A DNA stretch of 64,000 nt from Mesorhizobium sp. 131-2-1 (GTDB taxonomy: Bacteria; Pseudomonadota; Alphaproteobacteria; Rhizobiales; Rhizobiaceae). The stretch covers positions 1,860,501 through 1,924,500 of the forward strand of contig NZ_AP023247.1 of assembly GCF_016756535.1 (NCBI RefSeq). The letters are read 5' to 3'. This document shows positions 29,382-42,742 of this stretch, piece by piece. Made by a program: the position numbers and the translations under genes. The stretch's first letter is position 1, and each line of letters begins with the position of its first letter. The notes beneath the pieces were generated by a model that did no database searches, was not told where the DNA came from, and was given only the letters and a program-made list of their open reading frames with translations.

Positions 29382-30323
29382 ATGGCAGTTTCAGACCATG
29401 ATGCAGTGCTGTTTCCGGGTTCGTTCACATTGAAGACGGCAGCCGAGGATTTTTCGGTCGTTCCACCCTTCGAAATCCGAGCGGGCGCCGAGCAGCGCGT
29501 TCCCTTCCTCTTCAACTCGCCGCATAGCGGCCGCTACTATCCCGAGCGGTTCCTGGCCATGGCCAGGCTCGACAGCAACGCCATCCGCCGGTCGGAGGAT
29601 TGCTATGTCGACGAATTGTTCGGCGGGGCTGTCGCGCTCGGCGCGCCGCTGCTGGCGGCGAACTTCCCGCGCGCCTATCTCGACGTCAACCGGGAGCCTT
29701 GGGAGCTCGATCCGCGCATGTTCGCCGAGCCGGTGCCGTCCTTCTGCAACATCCGCTCGGCGCGGGTGGCGGGCGGGCTCGGCACCGTGCCGAAGCTGGT
29801 CGGGGAGGGGCTCGACATCTACTCCGGCCGCCTGCCGCTGGCCGAGGCGGTGGCGCGCATCGAGGCCGTCTACAAGCCCTATCACGAGACGCTGAAGCGG
29901 CTTTTGACCAGGACACACGCCAGGTTCGGCTACGCGGTACTGATCGACTGCCATTCGATGCCGGCCAGCATCAGGGTCGGCGACAATGGCGTGCGGCCGG
30001 ACTTCATCGTCGGCGACCGTTTCGGCATCTCCGCCACGGCGGCGCTGAGCGAGACGGCGATCGGCCTGCTCACCGGCATGGGCTACACGGTTGCCCACAA
30101 CAAACCCTATGCCGGCGGCTTCATCACCGAGCACTACGGCCGGCCGGCGCGTCATCTGCATGCGCTGCAGATCGAGGTCAATCGCGGGCTCTATATGAAC
30201 GAGCGGACGTTCCAGAAGTCCGCCGGCTTCGACGCGCTTGCGGACGATCTCACGCGCTTCAGTGCCGATCTGATGGCGATGCCGGACCATCATTTCGTCG
30301 ACCTGCCGCTGGCCGCCGAGTAA
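29382..30323 (+). CDS. N-formylglutamate amidohydrolase family protein
   Basis: This 313-residue protein has the family pattern VPFLFNSPHSGRYYP near residue 40, FPRAYLDVNREPWELDPRMF, LIDCHSMPAS and HYGRPARHLHALQIEVNRGLYMNE. It is a cytoplasmic hydrolase that releases formate from N-formyl-L-glutamate or a related N-acyl amino acid, usually linked to histidine breakdown. No hut genes are nearby, so this copy may have another N-formyl substrate. The location next to cpdR and the mmgR-like sRNA is a neighbourhood I associate with Rhizobiales. Confidence 0.9.
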   Translation: MAVSDHDAVLFPGSFTLKTAAEDFSVVPPFEIRAGAEQRVPFLFNSPHSGRYYPERFLAMARLDSNAIRRSEDCYVDELFGGAVALGAPLLAANFPRAYLDVNREPWELDPRMFAEPVPSFCNIRSARVAGGLGTVPKLVGEGLDIYSGRLPLAEAVARIEAVYKPYHETLKRLLTRTHARFGYAVLIDCHSMPASIRVGDNGVRPDFIVGDRFGISATAALSETAIGLLTGMGYTVAHNKPYAGGFITEHYGRPARHLHALQIEVNRGLYMNERTFQKSAGFDALADDLTRFSADLMAMPDHHFVDLPLAAE

Positions 30324-30358
30324 CGCCGGCACAGCCGATCCGCGCCGCGAGCCGGGTG

Positions 30359-30444
30359 AAAAAAAGACCGCATCGTTTTCACGACACGGTCGAAGTCTAG
30401 GGAGGAAACGCCCAAGGAGGGCATGGACAGGAAAACCTGTCCGA
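30359..30444 (-). ncRNA. mmgR: mmgR / suhB-motif small RNA
   Basis: On the minus strand the transcript would begin near 30444 and form hairpin 1 (GGACAGG-TTTT-CCTGTCC, 30442-30425), hairpin 2 (GCCC-TCCTT-GGGC, 30422-30410), a single-stranded TTTCCTCCCTAG with an anti-Shine-Dalgarno CCTCCC, and a terminator hairpin GACCG...CGGTC (30391-30366) ending in seven U (30365-30359). This is the architecture of the alphaproteobacterial suhB/mmgR sRNA, which carries CUCC motifs in its loops. The downstream neighbour in the other direction is an inositol-monophosphatase-family gene, as the motif name reflects. Identity is from recall of structure, not alignment. Confidence 0.82.
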
Positions 30445-30449
30445 GAACA

Positions 30450-30477
30450 AATCTATTGTGCGATGCACAAATGTCAA
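30450..30477 (-). promoter_or_regulatory. Sigma-70 promoter of the sRNA
   Basis: On the minus strand TTGACA (30477-30472) and TAGATT (30455-30450) are 16 bases apart, and the hairpin-bearing transcript begins 6-7 bases downstream. The spacer contains the palindrome TTGTGC-GAT-GCACAA (30456-30470), which could be a regulator site. Confidence 0.7.
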
Positions 30478-30639
30478 TCGACTTCAGGCTTTTTTAATTC
30501 ACTCTGAATGGGAAATTGCGTTTCGGTGGCGTTTGCGTGACATTCAGGCAACAGTTGCCGCGGTGCTAAATGATCCATGCCCTTGTTCCGGCAGGAAATC
30601 ATCGGCAAAGGACGGCATGCTGCAACGCGGGAGAATCAG

Positions 30640-31413
30640 TTGGACATCAGCATCGACTTCATGCGGCGCATCGCGCATGCCGCCGCCGCCGAGACCTTGC
30701 CGCGCTTCCGCAGCCAGGGCACGGTCGTCAACAAGGAGGCGGGCAGCTTCGACCCGGTCACCGAGGCCGACCGCGAGGCCGAGCGGGTGATCCGGGCGCT
30801 GATATCGGCCGAGTATCCCGATCACGGCATTCTCGGCGAGGAGCACGGCAGCTCGAACATCTCCAGCCGGCATGTCTGGGTGATCGATCCGATCGACGGC
30901 ACGCGCGCCTTCATCTCCGGCCTGCCGGTCTGGGGAACGCTGGTCGGGTTGACCGTCGACGGCGAGGCCGTCGCCGGGCTGATGTCGCAGCCCTTCACCG
31001 GCGAGCTGTTCTATGCCAACGCGTCCGGTTCCCACTATGAAGGTCCGGGCGGCCCACGCCAGCTGGCGACGCGCAAGACGACGGATCTCGCCAGGGCGAC
31101 GCTGTTCACCACCACGCCGGCGCTGTTCAAGGGCGAGGCGCGCAAGCGCTACGACGCGTTCGAAAAGCAGGTCCAGCTCGCCCGCTACGGCACCGATTGC
31201 TACGCCTTCGCCATGGTCGCGGCGGGAAGCGTCGACATCGTCGCCGATCCCGGCCTGAAACCCTATGACATCGTGGCGTTGATCCCGATCATCGAGAAGG
31301 CGGGCGGCGTCGTCACCACGTTCGAGGGCGGACCGGCGGAACAGGGCGGCGACATATTGGCGGCCGCGACACCGGAGCTGCACGCGGCGGCGATGGCGGC
31401 GCTGCGCGGCTGA
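30640..31413 (+). CDS. hisN: Histidinol-phosphatase-like inositol monophosphatase family protein
   Basis: This 257-residue phosphatase has the two metal-binding blocks of the IMPase fold: GSFDPVTEADREAE with downstream LGEEHG, and WVIDPIDGTRAFISG, followed by ADPGLKPYDIVALIPIIEKAGG. The combination matches HisN-type histidinol-phosphatases of Rhizobiales better than SuhB. Start TTG 30640 is preferred because GGGAG precedes it by six bases and residues upstream look unrelated; an alternative start at 30577 would add 21 residues. It would dephosphorylate histidinol phosphate in histidine synthesis, with inositol or sugar phosphates as alternatives. The mmgR-like sRNA lies upstream on the other strand. 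Confidence 0.82.
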   Translation: MDISIDFMRRIAHAAAAETLPRFRSQGTVVNKEAGSFDPVTEADREAERVIRALISAEYPDHGILGEEHGSSNISSRHVWVIDPIDGTRAFISGLPVWGTLVGLTVDGEAVAGLMSQPFTGELFYANASGSHYEGPGGPRQLATRKTTDLARATLFTTTPALFKGEARKRYDAFEKQVQLARYGTDCYAFAMVAAGSVDIVADPGLKPYDIVALIPIIEKAGGVVTTFEGGPAEQGGDILAAATPELHAAAMAALRG

Positions 31414-31512
31414 GCCAGCGATTGATCCTCAGCGCGGCGGATGACACCGATCCTGACAGCAGGCTGTCAGCTGCCCTCGGTTATGGAGAACCATGACAGG
31501 GGAGGAATCGCT

Positions 31513-32019
31513 ATGCCGGCGCAGACAGCGCAAAGCCACGTCAATCCGGCCGACGGCCGGTCGGATTTCGATTTCCTGCACGGGCACTGGGCGATCAGCC
31601 ACCGCAGGCTGCGCAAGCGTCTCGCCGGCGACACCGGCTGGGATGTCTTCGGCGGGACATGCGAGGCGCGTCCGATCCTCGGTGGTCTCGGCAATGTCGA
31701 CGACAATCTGATCGAATTGCCCGGGGACCTTTATCGCGCCGCCACGGTGCGGACCTTCGATCCGGCGACGCGGCAATGGTCGATCTGGTGGATCGACGGC
31801 CGCAATCCGCTCAGCGTCGATGTGCCGATGCGGGGATCGTTCAAGAACGGTGTCGGCACGTTCTTCTGCGAGGACGTCTTCGAAGGCCGCCCGATCCGGG
31901 TCCGTTTCATCTGGTCGCGCATCACGGAAAAGTCGGCGCGCTGGGAGCAGGCGTTTTCGGCCGATGACGGCGAAAGCTGGGAGACCAACTGGATCATGGA
32001 TTTCGCCAGACAGGCGTGA
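31513..32019 (+). CDS. Hypothetical protein, DUF1579-like
   Basis: This 168-residue protein starts at ATG 31513 after GGAGGA (31501-31506). Near the N-terminus it has SDFDFLHGHWAISHRRL, a phrase like the M-x-x-L-x-G-x-W opening of DUF1579 and related lipocalin-like beta barrels, followed by alternating beta-strand segments (VRTFDPATRQWSIWWIDGRN). No signal peptide or catalytic motif is evident. It follows hisN by 99 bases and is convergent with the hydrolase gene. Function unknown. Confidence 0.75.
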   Translation: MPAQTAQSHVNPADGRSDFDFLHGHWAISHRRLRKRLAGDTGWDVFGGTCEARPILGGLGNVDDNLIELPGDLYRAATVRTFDPATRQWSIWWIDGRNPLSVDVPMRGSFKNGVGTFFCEDVFEGRPIRVRFIWSRITEKSARWEQAFSADDGESWETNWIMDFARQA

Positions 32020-32053
32020 GGTGCCGGCCGGCTCGCGAGCCCGGCGCAGCCGG

Positions 32054-33010
32054 TCAGGGCGCGTCGCCGGTTCCGGGAATGAAGGCGTCGAAGGCGGCGA
32101 GGAGCTGCTCGCGATAGAGATCCTTCTCTTGCAGGATCTCATGGTGGGCGCCGTCGATCATCAGCAGAGAGCCGAGGCGCAGGCGCCTGGCGTAGGCTTC
32201 CACTGCCTTGGTCGAGACGACCTGGTCGGCGCCGGCGGCGATCACCAGCATCGGAACCTGGATCGCGCTCATGAAGCCCGGATCGCTTATCGTCTCGGAC
32301 GCCTCGGCCGCAGCCTTCAGCCAGCGGATCGTCGGCCCGCCGAGCGCCAGCTGCGGCCAGGCTTCGTAAATGCCGGTGTTGCGCCGGTAACGCACGGGAT
32401 CGGACGTCACCTTGTTGAGCTCGAACGGCGTCGTCTCCTTCGGCCGCGGTCCGATGGCGGCATAGAGCCGGCCAAGACCGATCGCACAGAACGCCGCGCA
32501 GACGCGGCGGACCGTGCCTATCGAGACAGGCAGATCGGGCAAGGTCAGGAAAGGCGCGATCAGCACCATGCGCCGCACCCGGTTGACCATCGACGGCGAG
32601 GCCAGCAGCGCGACCACCGCTCCGGCCGAATGGGCAAGGATGTAATACGGCCCGCGACAGTCCGGCAGCACCACCTCCTCGAAGAATTGCTCGAGGTCGC
32701 TGGCGTAGTCGCGGAAGCTGCGGACGTAGCCGCGCTGCGGGTCGCGGATCAGCCGGTCGGAAGCACCCTGGCCACGCCAGTCAAGGGTTGCGACGCTGAA
32801 GCCGCGGCCGCAAAGATCGCGGATGGTCTCGAAATATTTCTCGGCGCACTCGTTGCGGCCGGTGAGAAGGACCACGGTGCCCTTGAGCGGACGGGTGGTG
32901 GCGGCAAAGACGCCGTAGCGGATCTTCTTGCGGTCACGCGTGGTGAAGAAGCCGCCGGCGGCATTTTCCGGCGGCGGATTGTCCGGCGTCTGATAAAAAA
33001 GGTCCGTCAT
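32054..33010 (-). CDS. Alpha/beta hydrolase (lysophospholipase/monoglyceride lipase-like)
   Basis: This 318-residue hydrolase has the strand VVLLTGRNECAEKYFETI, the lid-adjacent DWRGQGASDR, nucleophile elbow AHSAGA (Ser in ILAHSAGAVVALL), and the C-terminal His in DGAHHEILQE with Asp in AAGADQVVS. This is the PldB-like pattern seen in lysophospholipases and monoacylglycerol lipases, which cleave acyl esters. No signal peptide is seen, so the enzyme is cytoplasmic or membrane-associated. Start ATG 33010 (MTDLFYQTPDN) gives the typical length; the open frame upstream is not homologous. Confidence 0.88.
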   Translation of the reverse strand: MTDLFYQTPDNPPPENAAGGFFTTRDRKKIRYGVFAATTRPLKGTVVLLTGRNECAEKYFETIRDLCGRGFSVATLDWRGQGASDRLIRDPQRGYVRSFRDYASDLEQFFEEVVLPDCRGPYYILAHSAGAVVALLASPSMVNRVRRMVLIAPFLTLPDLPVSIGTVRRVCAAFCAIGLGRLYAAIGPRPKETTPFELNKVTSDPVRYRRNTGIYEAWPQLALGGPTIRWLKAAAEASETISDPGFMSAIQVPMLVIAAGADQVVSTKAVEAYARRLRLGSLLMIDGAHHEILQEKDLYREQLLAAFDAFIPGTGDAP

Positions 33011-33329
33011 TCGGCGCTTCGTTCTTTGCTCTGCCGCCGCGGCTGGCGAGGTATCGCATGGTGATAGACGGCCATGCGCCAAAAGCAAAGGCGTCGCGGA
33101 GATGGTGGAAGGCAACGCACGAGGCCGGAAGCAGCCTTGGCTGCTTCCGGCCCTTGTCGATCCGGGAGGAAGGGACGTTAACACCCGGCTCGGCCTCGTC
33201 GCGGCGTCTGCTGGGCGCGCCGCCTGGTCCTTGATCCTGGCAGCATCCTAGCGCCGCCTGGCTGAACGCCGGCCGAAGCCGCGGTTCATCTGCCGTTCAT
33301 CGAGCCTCGAATGTTCCATCCGCGAAAAT
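33011..33329. other. Intergenic region between hydrolase and hsp20 promoter
   Basis: About 320 bases without a supportable gene. It contains a strong hairpin at 33123-33152: GGCCGGAAGCAG and CTGCTTCCGGCC with a six-base loop, a 12-bp perfect stem without a T-run on either side. The short open frames here are shadows. Presumably it also holds the promoter of the leftward hydrolase gene; I cannot place it. Confidence 0.5.
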
Positions 33330-33358
33330 CTTGAAATGCCCTTTTGCGCTTCCCAAAT
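33330..33358 (+). promoter_or_regulatory. RpoH-like heat-shock promoter of hsp20
   Basis: CTTGAA (33330-33335), 17-base spacer, then CCAAAT (33353-33358). This resembles the alphaproteobacterial RpoH pattern (CTTGNN, about 17 bases, CCNATNT). It would start the transcript near 33365, at the first hairpin of the ROSE-like leader. Confidence 0.6.
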
Positions 33359-33360
33359 GT

Positions 33361-33466
33361 CTGGAGCGGTCGCCGATGTCGGGACCGCTGGTCCATACGA
33401 AACGCCATTCCGGGTTTCGCAGTGGCCAAACGCAAACTCTGTTGCTCAATAGGAGAACACCCTATG
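33361..33466 (+). promoter_or_regulatory. ROSE-type RNA thermometer in hsp20 leader
   Basis: The leader has hairpins AGCGGTC/GACCGCT (33365-33389) and CGAAAC/GTTTCG (33398-33419). Just before the gene, TTGCT (33442-33446) lies four bases from the Shine-Dalgarno AGGAG (33451-33455), so U(U/C)GCU can pair with it imperfectly. This is the defining ROSE arrangement that blocks translation of rhizobial small heat-shock genes at low temperature and melts on heating. The ATG at 33464 is the end of the element. Confidence 0.75.
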
Positions 33467-33931
33467 CGTCACGTTGATTTTTCCCCGCTTTATCGTTCGA
33501 CCGTCGGTTTCGACCGTCTCTTCACCATGCTCGACTCGCTCGGCCAGCCCGACGGCGCGCAGACTTATCCGCCCTACAATATCGAGCGCACCGGCGAGAA
33601 CGCCTACCGCATCTCGATGGCGGTGGCTGGCTTCTCGGAAGACGAGATCTCGATCGAGGCCCACCGCAACGTGCTGACCGTCAAGGGTGAGCGCAAGGAA
33701 GAGGGCAATGGCGAAGGCTCCGAGCTGCTCTATCGCGGCATTGCCTCCAGGGCTTTCGAGCGCCGCTTCCAGCTCGCCGACCATGTCGAGGTCGTGGGCG
33801 CCACGCTGAAGAACGGCCTGCTCTTCGTCGACCTCACGCGCAACATTCCCGAGGAGCTGAAGCCGCGAAAGATCGCGATCACCCAGTCCTCGGACAAGGC
33901 CAAGCAGATCGAGGCCAAAGCGGCCGCGTAA
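33464..33931 (+). CDS. Small heat-shock protein Hsp20 (IbpA-like)
   Basis: This 155-residue chaperone has a short N-terminal arm (STVGFDRLFTMLDSLGQ), the alpha-crystallin domain from YNIERTGENAYRISMAVAGF through LTVKGERKEEGN to ATLKNGLLFVDLTRNIPEELKPRKI, with the terminal IAI motif. It forms oligomers that hold unfolding proteins in the cytoplasm. Control appears double: an RpoH-like promoter plus a ROSE-type thermometer in the leader. The AGGAG ribosome-binding site is the one sequestered by the thermometer. Confidence 0.96.
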   Translation: MRHVDFSPLYRSTVGFDRLFTMLDSLGQPDGAQTYPPYNIERTGENAYRISMAVAGFSEDEISIEAHRNVLTVKGERKEEGNGEGSELLYRGIASRAFERRFQLADHVEVVGATLKNGLLFVDLTRNIPEELKPRKIAITQSSDKAKQIEAKAAA

Positions 33932-33950
33932 TTCCATCGCCTCCCAAGGC

Positions 33951-33983
33951 AAAGAAGGCGGCGCCGAAAGCGCCGCCTTTCTT
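33951..33983. terminator. Bidirectional Rho-independent terminator
   Basis: AAGGCGGCGC (33955-33964) and GCGCCGCCTT (33970-33979) form a 10-bp perfect stem with loop CGAAA. TTTCTT follows on the plus strand (hsp20), and an A-rich AAAGAA on the other side provides a U-rich tail for the convergent MBL-fold gene. Confidence 0.85.
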
Positions 33984-33987
33984 ATGT

Positions 33988-34884
33988 TCAGGTGGCGGTT
34001 CCAGAAGCCATTACGGCCTCGACGTTTTGTCGGTGAACGGCCTCGTATGGCGCGAAATAGCTGACTGCTCCAGAGGTGAATATCTCGGCAGCGAAGGCTC
34101 CCAAGTCCTGCCTCACCAGATCGGGTTCGTGACGGCAGCGAAGCAGCTTTTCGACGTAGGATCGGGTAGCGGCAATGAACTCCCGACCGTACCCACCGGA
34201 TTGGATGGCTTCCAGCGAACCGTGGTTGGGCAGGATGCGGTCAAAGGTCCAGCCGGCCATGCGTTCGAGATCGTCCAGGTGTTCGGTCAGCCGTTCCGGT
34301 TCGCCGACATAGGTGATCGGATCTTCAAGCGTATCGCCGGCAAAGAGCAGGCCGGCGCTTGGCATAACCAACACAGTACCGTCGTGACTGTGGATTTCGA
34401 CATGCCGAAGGTCGACCGCTATCGACCCGACCATGAGGTCGAGATTGCCGTCGAATGTTCGATTCGGAAGGATAAGTGGCCTGATCGGCGGGTTCTCATT
34501 TTCCAGTTTGGTCCGGTTCTCAGCGAGAGCAGAGGCCGTGAGGTTGTTGGCGATGATTTCGCAATCCTGGAATACCTCATTGCCGGCGACGTGATCGTCG
34601 TGCCAGTGACTGAGCACGACACGGATCGAGGTAACGCCCATACCCTCCAGCGTTTGCCGGATGATCCGGGCGTGCTGAAGCGAAATATGAGTGTCATAGA
34701 CAAGCGCTTCCGAGCCGTCGACAATTGCGTAGGTGCAAATGCCGAGCGCATATGCGCCGTCATCGAGCCAATTGGGCTGATCCGACCAGCCGCGAACGCC
34801 CTCTATCCGGCCGTCATAAAAGCCAAGCACGTTTGGAGCCGGGCGAACCAGCCGCATAGTCGAGCCGAGCGGTGATATGGTCAT
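33988..34884 (-). CDS. MBL-fold metallo-hydrolase
   Basis: This 298-residue protein has the metal-binding motif HWHDDH (HxHxDH) near residue 91, the later His in VEIHSHDGT, LLFAGDTLEDP (bridging Asp) and ILPNHG. The arrangement is that of the glyoxalase II/beta-lactamase superfamily. No signal peptide is present and the substrate cannot be inferred. ATG 34857 is an alternative, shorter start. It follows the threonine aldolase gene by nine bases and is probably cotranscribed with it. Confidence 0.88.
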   Translation of the reverse strand: MTISPLGSTMRLVRPAPNVLGFYDGRIEGVRGWSDQPNWLDDGAYALGICTYAIVDGSEALVYDTHISLQHARIIRQTLEGMGVTSIRVVLSHWHDDHVAGNEVFQDCEIIANNLTASALAENRTKLENENPPIRPLILPNRTFDGNLDLMVGSIAVDLRHVEIHSHDGTVLVMPSAGLLFAGDTLEDPITYVGEPERLTEHLDDLERMAGWTFDRILPNHGSLEAIQSGGYGREFIAATRSYVEKLLRCRHEPDLVRQDLGAFAAEIFTSGAVSYFAPYEAVHRQNVEAVMASGTAT

Positions 34885-34893
34885 TGGACAAGC

Positions 34894-35943
34894 TCAACCG
34901 ATCAGGTGGCCAAGTTGGTCGATCTCTTGCTGGGTGGTCGCGAAGCTGGCGACGAAGCGGTAGATCGCCTCGTTGTCGCCAAGGTGGCCCTCAAAACCTT
35001 GCGGCACGCCCCATTCGTAGAATTTGGCGCCGGCGGCCTGCAGCTTTTCGGCCTTGGCGCGGTCGAGCATGGCGAACACCTCGTTGGCCTGCGGCAGCCA
35101 GGCCAGCCTGCCTGCCGGCGCGTCCTCGATCGTCTCGGCCAGCCGCGCGGCCATCGCGTTGGCGTGGCCCGCCATCCTCAGCCACAGCCCATCGGTGAAA
35201 TAGGCTTCGAACTGGGCCGAGATGAAGCGTGCCTTGGAGAAGGTCTGCCCGGCGCGCTGACGAAGCAGGCGCAGATCTTTGGCGACATCGGGGTTCAGGA
35301 TCACCACCGCGTCGGCCATCCAGCAGCCGTTCTTGGTGGCGCCGAAGGAGATGATGTCGACGCCGCTTTTCCATGTCATTTCCGCGGGGGTGACCCCGGT
35401 CGCCGCAATCGCGTTGGCGAAGCGCGCGCCGTCCATGTGCAAAGGCAGGCCATGGCGGCGGCTGATCTCGGCGATCGCCTTGACGTCGTCGACCGTGTAG
35501 ACGGTGCCGACTTCAGTCGCCTGGGTGATCGTCACCGCCATGGGCTGGCCGGCGGGGACGAGGTCCCGCGAATAACGATCTATGGCTTGGTCGAGCGCCT
35601 TTGGGTTCATACGTCCCAGAGGCCCCGGGACGGGCGACATGCGCGCTCCGCCGGTATAGAAGCCGGAGGCGCCGAACTCGTCGACATTCATATGCGCCTC
35701 GGAATGGCAGAAGGCGACGCCGCCGATGCGGTTCAACGCCGACATGGAGAGCGCGTTGGCCGCCGTGCCCGTCGCGACGAAGAACACCTGGACGTCACGT
35801 TCGAAGATCTCGCTGAAACGTCGGTAGACGGCGCGGTCCAGGTCGCCGTCGCCATAGGCGGTGGCGATGCCCGCGGCGTGTCGCGAAAGATTGGTCGAGA
35901 TGTCGGGATGGACGCCCGCCCAGTTGTCGGATGCAAAGAACAT
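34894..35943 (-). CDS. ltaE: Low-specificity L-threonine aldolase
   Basis: This 349-residue PLP enzyme begins FFASDNWAGVHPDI, has FVATGTAANALSMSAL, the active-site block LPLHMDGARFANAI, and the Schiff-base lysine in SFGATKNGCW. These are the family features of aldolases that cleave L-threonine or allo-threonine to glycine and acetaldehyde. It is preceded by a 480-bp region separating it from gltB, which runs the other way. Confidence 0.9.
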   Translation of the reverse strand: MFFASDNWAGVHPDISTNLSRHAAGIATAYGDGDLDRAVYRRFSEIFERDVQVFFVATGTAANALSMSALNRIGGVAFCHSEAHMNVDEFGASGFYTGGARMSPVPGPLGRMNPKALDQAIDRYSRDLVPAGQPMAVTITQATEVGTVYTVDDVKAIAEISRRHGLPLHMDGARFANAIAATGVTPAEMTWKSGVDIISFGATKNGCWMADAVVILNPDVAKDLRLLRQRAGQTFSKARFISAQFEAYFTDGLWLRMAGHANAMAARLAETIEDAPAGRLAWLPQANEVFAMLDRAKAEKLQAAGAKFYEWGVPQGFEGHLGDNEAIYRFVASFATTQQEIDQLGHLIG

Positions 35944-36423
35944 CGAGAGGTCCGTAGCTGATTTGCAGAAGCCGGCGCGACTTGACCGTTTTGGTCTTGC
36001 AAGCGCAAGTGGCCAATTGCCGGGAAAGCAGTGATGCCAGCCGAGGCCGAAATCGGTAGCGACCGAAGCTTACGCTTTGCCGTCCTCTCACGAAATTTTA
36101 TGTCGCGGCGCGGCCAAGATTTTTGTGAATCGGTCTTGTGCGCACGCCAGATTTCTGCCATAAAAAATTTAGGACAGTAGTGCTGTCTTATTTTGTCGCA
36201 CAAATCAGGCTGGACTGGCGTATCATATGGGCCATTCCGGCCGTTGCCGCGAGCGACGGGTAGACGGCTCGGCTCTGGCCTGTACGATACCGGATACGAA
36301 CCGGGCGGCGCGCCGCATGGTTCGGCAACGATTTCGCAAGACGTGCAGCAAGGATGAGGGGGAAGCATCGCGCTTCCCAAGGCAAACCAGCGCCCCAAAC
36401 GGCGCGGAACGGAGGATAGGACG
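35944..36423. other. Divergent intergenic region between ltaE and gltB
   Basis: 480 bases without a gene I can support. It must contain the promoters of ltaE (leftward) and gltB (rightward). An AT-rich patch at 36101-36200 stands out against the GC-rich surroundings and includes a small inverted repeat GACAG (36173-36177)/CTGTC (36183-36187) followed by TTATTTTG. GltB translation starts after GGAGGATAGGACG. I cannot name a regulator site. Confidence 0.5.
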
Positions 36424-41145
<4,722 letters not shown>

Positions 41146-41287
41146 GCATCGGAGAGGCCGGAGACGTGGTTCTCCGGCCGCCATCCTCACCAACAATCCT
41201 GACCCCGGACTGCGGTTGCCATGGCGGCCTTAAGGGGTTAACGGGTGCGCCGACAAAAGCGTGCCTTCGGACAGCAGGGACTGGACT

Positions 41288-42742
41288 ATGGGCAAGGTAA
41301 CTGGGTTTCTCGAGATCGACCGGCAGGTGCACAAGTACCAGCCGGCCTCCGACCGCATCCGGCATTTCCGCGAATTCACACTGCCGATGTCGGACAAGGA
41401 GGTCGAGAAGCAGGCCGCGCGCTGCATGGATTGCGGCATTCCGTTCTGCCATGGGCCGACCGGCTGTCCGATCCACAACCAGATCCCTGACTGGAACGAC
41501 CTCGTCTACAATGGCGACTGGGACAATGCGATCCGCAACCTGCATTCGACCAACAATTTCCCCGAATTCACCGGCCGCATCTGCCCGGCGCCGTGCGAGG
41601 AAGCCTGCACGCTGAACCTCGAGGACATTCCGGTCGCCATCAAGACCGTGGAGCAGGCGATCGCCGACAAGGCCTACGAGACCGGTCATATCCGGCCCTA
41701 TCCGCCGGAGAAGAAGACCGGCAAGCGCGTTGCCATCATCGGCTCGGGCCCCGCCGGCATGGCGGCGGCCCAGCAGCTTGGCCGTGCCGGTCATGACGTG
41801 CACGTCTATGAGCGCGAAAGCCGCCCGGGCGGGCTGATGCGCTACGGCATCCCGGACTTCAAGATCGAGAAGCACTATATCGACCGGCGCATCGAGCAGA
41901 TGCAGGGCGAGGGCGTCACTTTCCACTGCGGCGTCAATGTCGGCGTCGACAAGCCTGTGGCGGAGCTGCTCGCCGAGCACGACGCGGTGCTCTATTGCGG
42001 CGGATCGGAAACCCCGCGCGCCGCCAACATACCGGGCGACGACCTCGGCGGCGTGCATGACGCGATGCCCTATCTGGTGCAGCAGAACCGCCGCGTCGGC
42101 GGCGAGCCGATCCAGTCGGTGGCGTGGCCGTCGCATCCGATCATCGCCAGCGGCCAGCATGTCGTCGTCGTCGGTGGCGGCGACACCGCGTCCGACTGCG
42201 TCGGCACCGCCTTCCGCCAGGGCGCGGTGCGTGTCACCCAGCTCGACATCCGCCCGCAGCCGCCGGAAAAGGAAGACAAGCTCGCGGTCTGGCCCTACTG
42301 GGCGACCAAGATGCGCACTTCGTCCTCGCAGGCCGAGGGCGCCGAGCGCGAGTTCCAGGTGGCAACGCTCGAATTCATCGGCGAGGACGGCCAGCTGACC
42401 GGCGTCAAGTGCTGCGAGGTCGACGAGAGGCGCAAGCCGATCGCCGGCACCGAATTCGTCATCCGCGCCGATCTCGCCTTCATCGCCATCGGCTTTGCCG
42501 GTCCGGCCGCAACGGGCGTGGCGAGCGAACTCGATGGGCAGATGAAGATCGTCACCGACAGCCGCCGCTCGAAGAATGTCGAGGCCAATGACCGCGACTA
42601 CAAGACCAGCGTCGACAGGCTCTACGCCGCGGGCGACGTGCGCCGCGGCCAGTCGCTGGTGGTCTGGGCGATCCGCGAGGGTCGCCAGGCGGCGCGTTCG
42701 ATCGACGAAGCGCTGATGGGATCGAGCGTGCTGCCCCGTTAA
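41288..42742 (+). CDS. gltD: Glutamate synthase (NADPH) small subunit
   Basis: This 484-residue beta subunit has N-terminal 4Fe-4S cysteines ([29 protein letters not shown]), the FAD motif [20 protein letters not shown] and NADPH motif [20 protein letters not shown]. It passes electrons from NADPH to GltB. ATG 41288 ([13 protein letters not shown]) is preferred over an ATG 27 bases upstream because it matches the standard N-terminus and follows CAGGGA. Its stop shares TTAA (42739-42742) with the stop of the convergent DUF459 gene. Confidence 0.97.
   Translation: MGKVTGFLEIDRQVHKYQPASDRIRHFREFTLPMSDKEVEKQAARCMDCGIPFCHGPTGCPIHNQIPDWNDLVYNGDWDNAIRNLHSTNNFPEFTGRICPAPCEEACTLNLEDIPVAIKTVEQAIADKAYETGHIRPYPPEKKTGKRVAIIGSGPAGMAAAQQLGRAGHDVHVYERESRPGGLMRYGIPDFKIEKHYIDRRIEQMQGEGVTFHCGVNVGVDKPVAELLAEHDAVLYCGGSETPRAANIPGDDLGGVHDAMPYLVQQNRRVGGEPIQSVAWPSHPIIASGQHVVVVGGGDTASDCVGTAFRQGAVRVTQLDIRPQPPEKEDKLAVWPYWATKMRTSSSQAEGAEREFQVATLEFIGEDGQLTGVKCCEVDERRKPIAGTEFVIRADLAFIAIGFAGPAATGVASELDGQMKIVTDSRRSKNVEANDRDYKTSVDRLYAAGDVRRGQSLVVWAIREGRQAARSIDEALMGSSVLPR

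Noticed and set aside
30577..30639. Upstream start of hisN at 30577
   Set aside because: The 21 added residues look unrelated to the family, and GGGAG sits correctly before TTG 30640. The upstream start is still possible.
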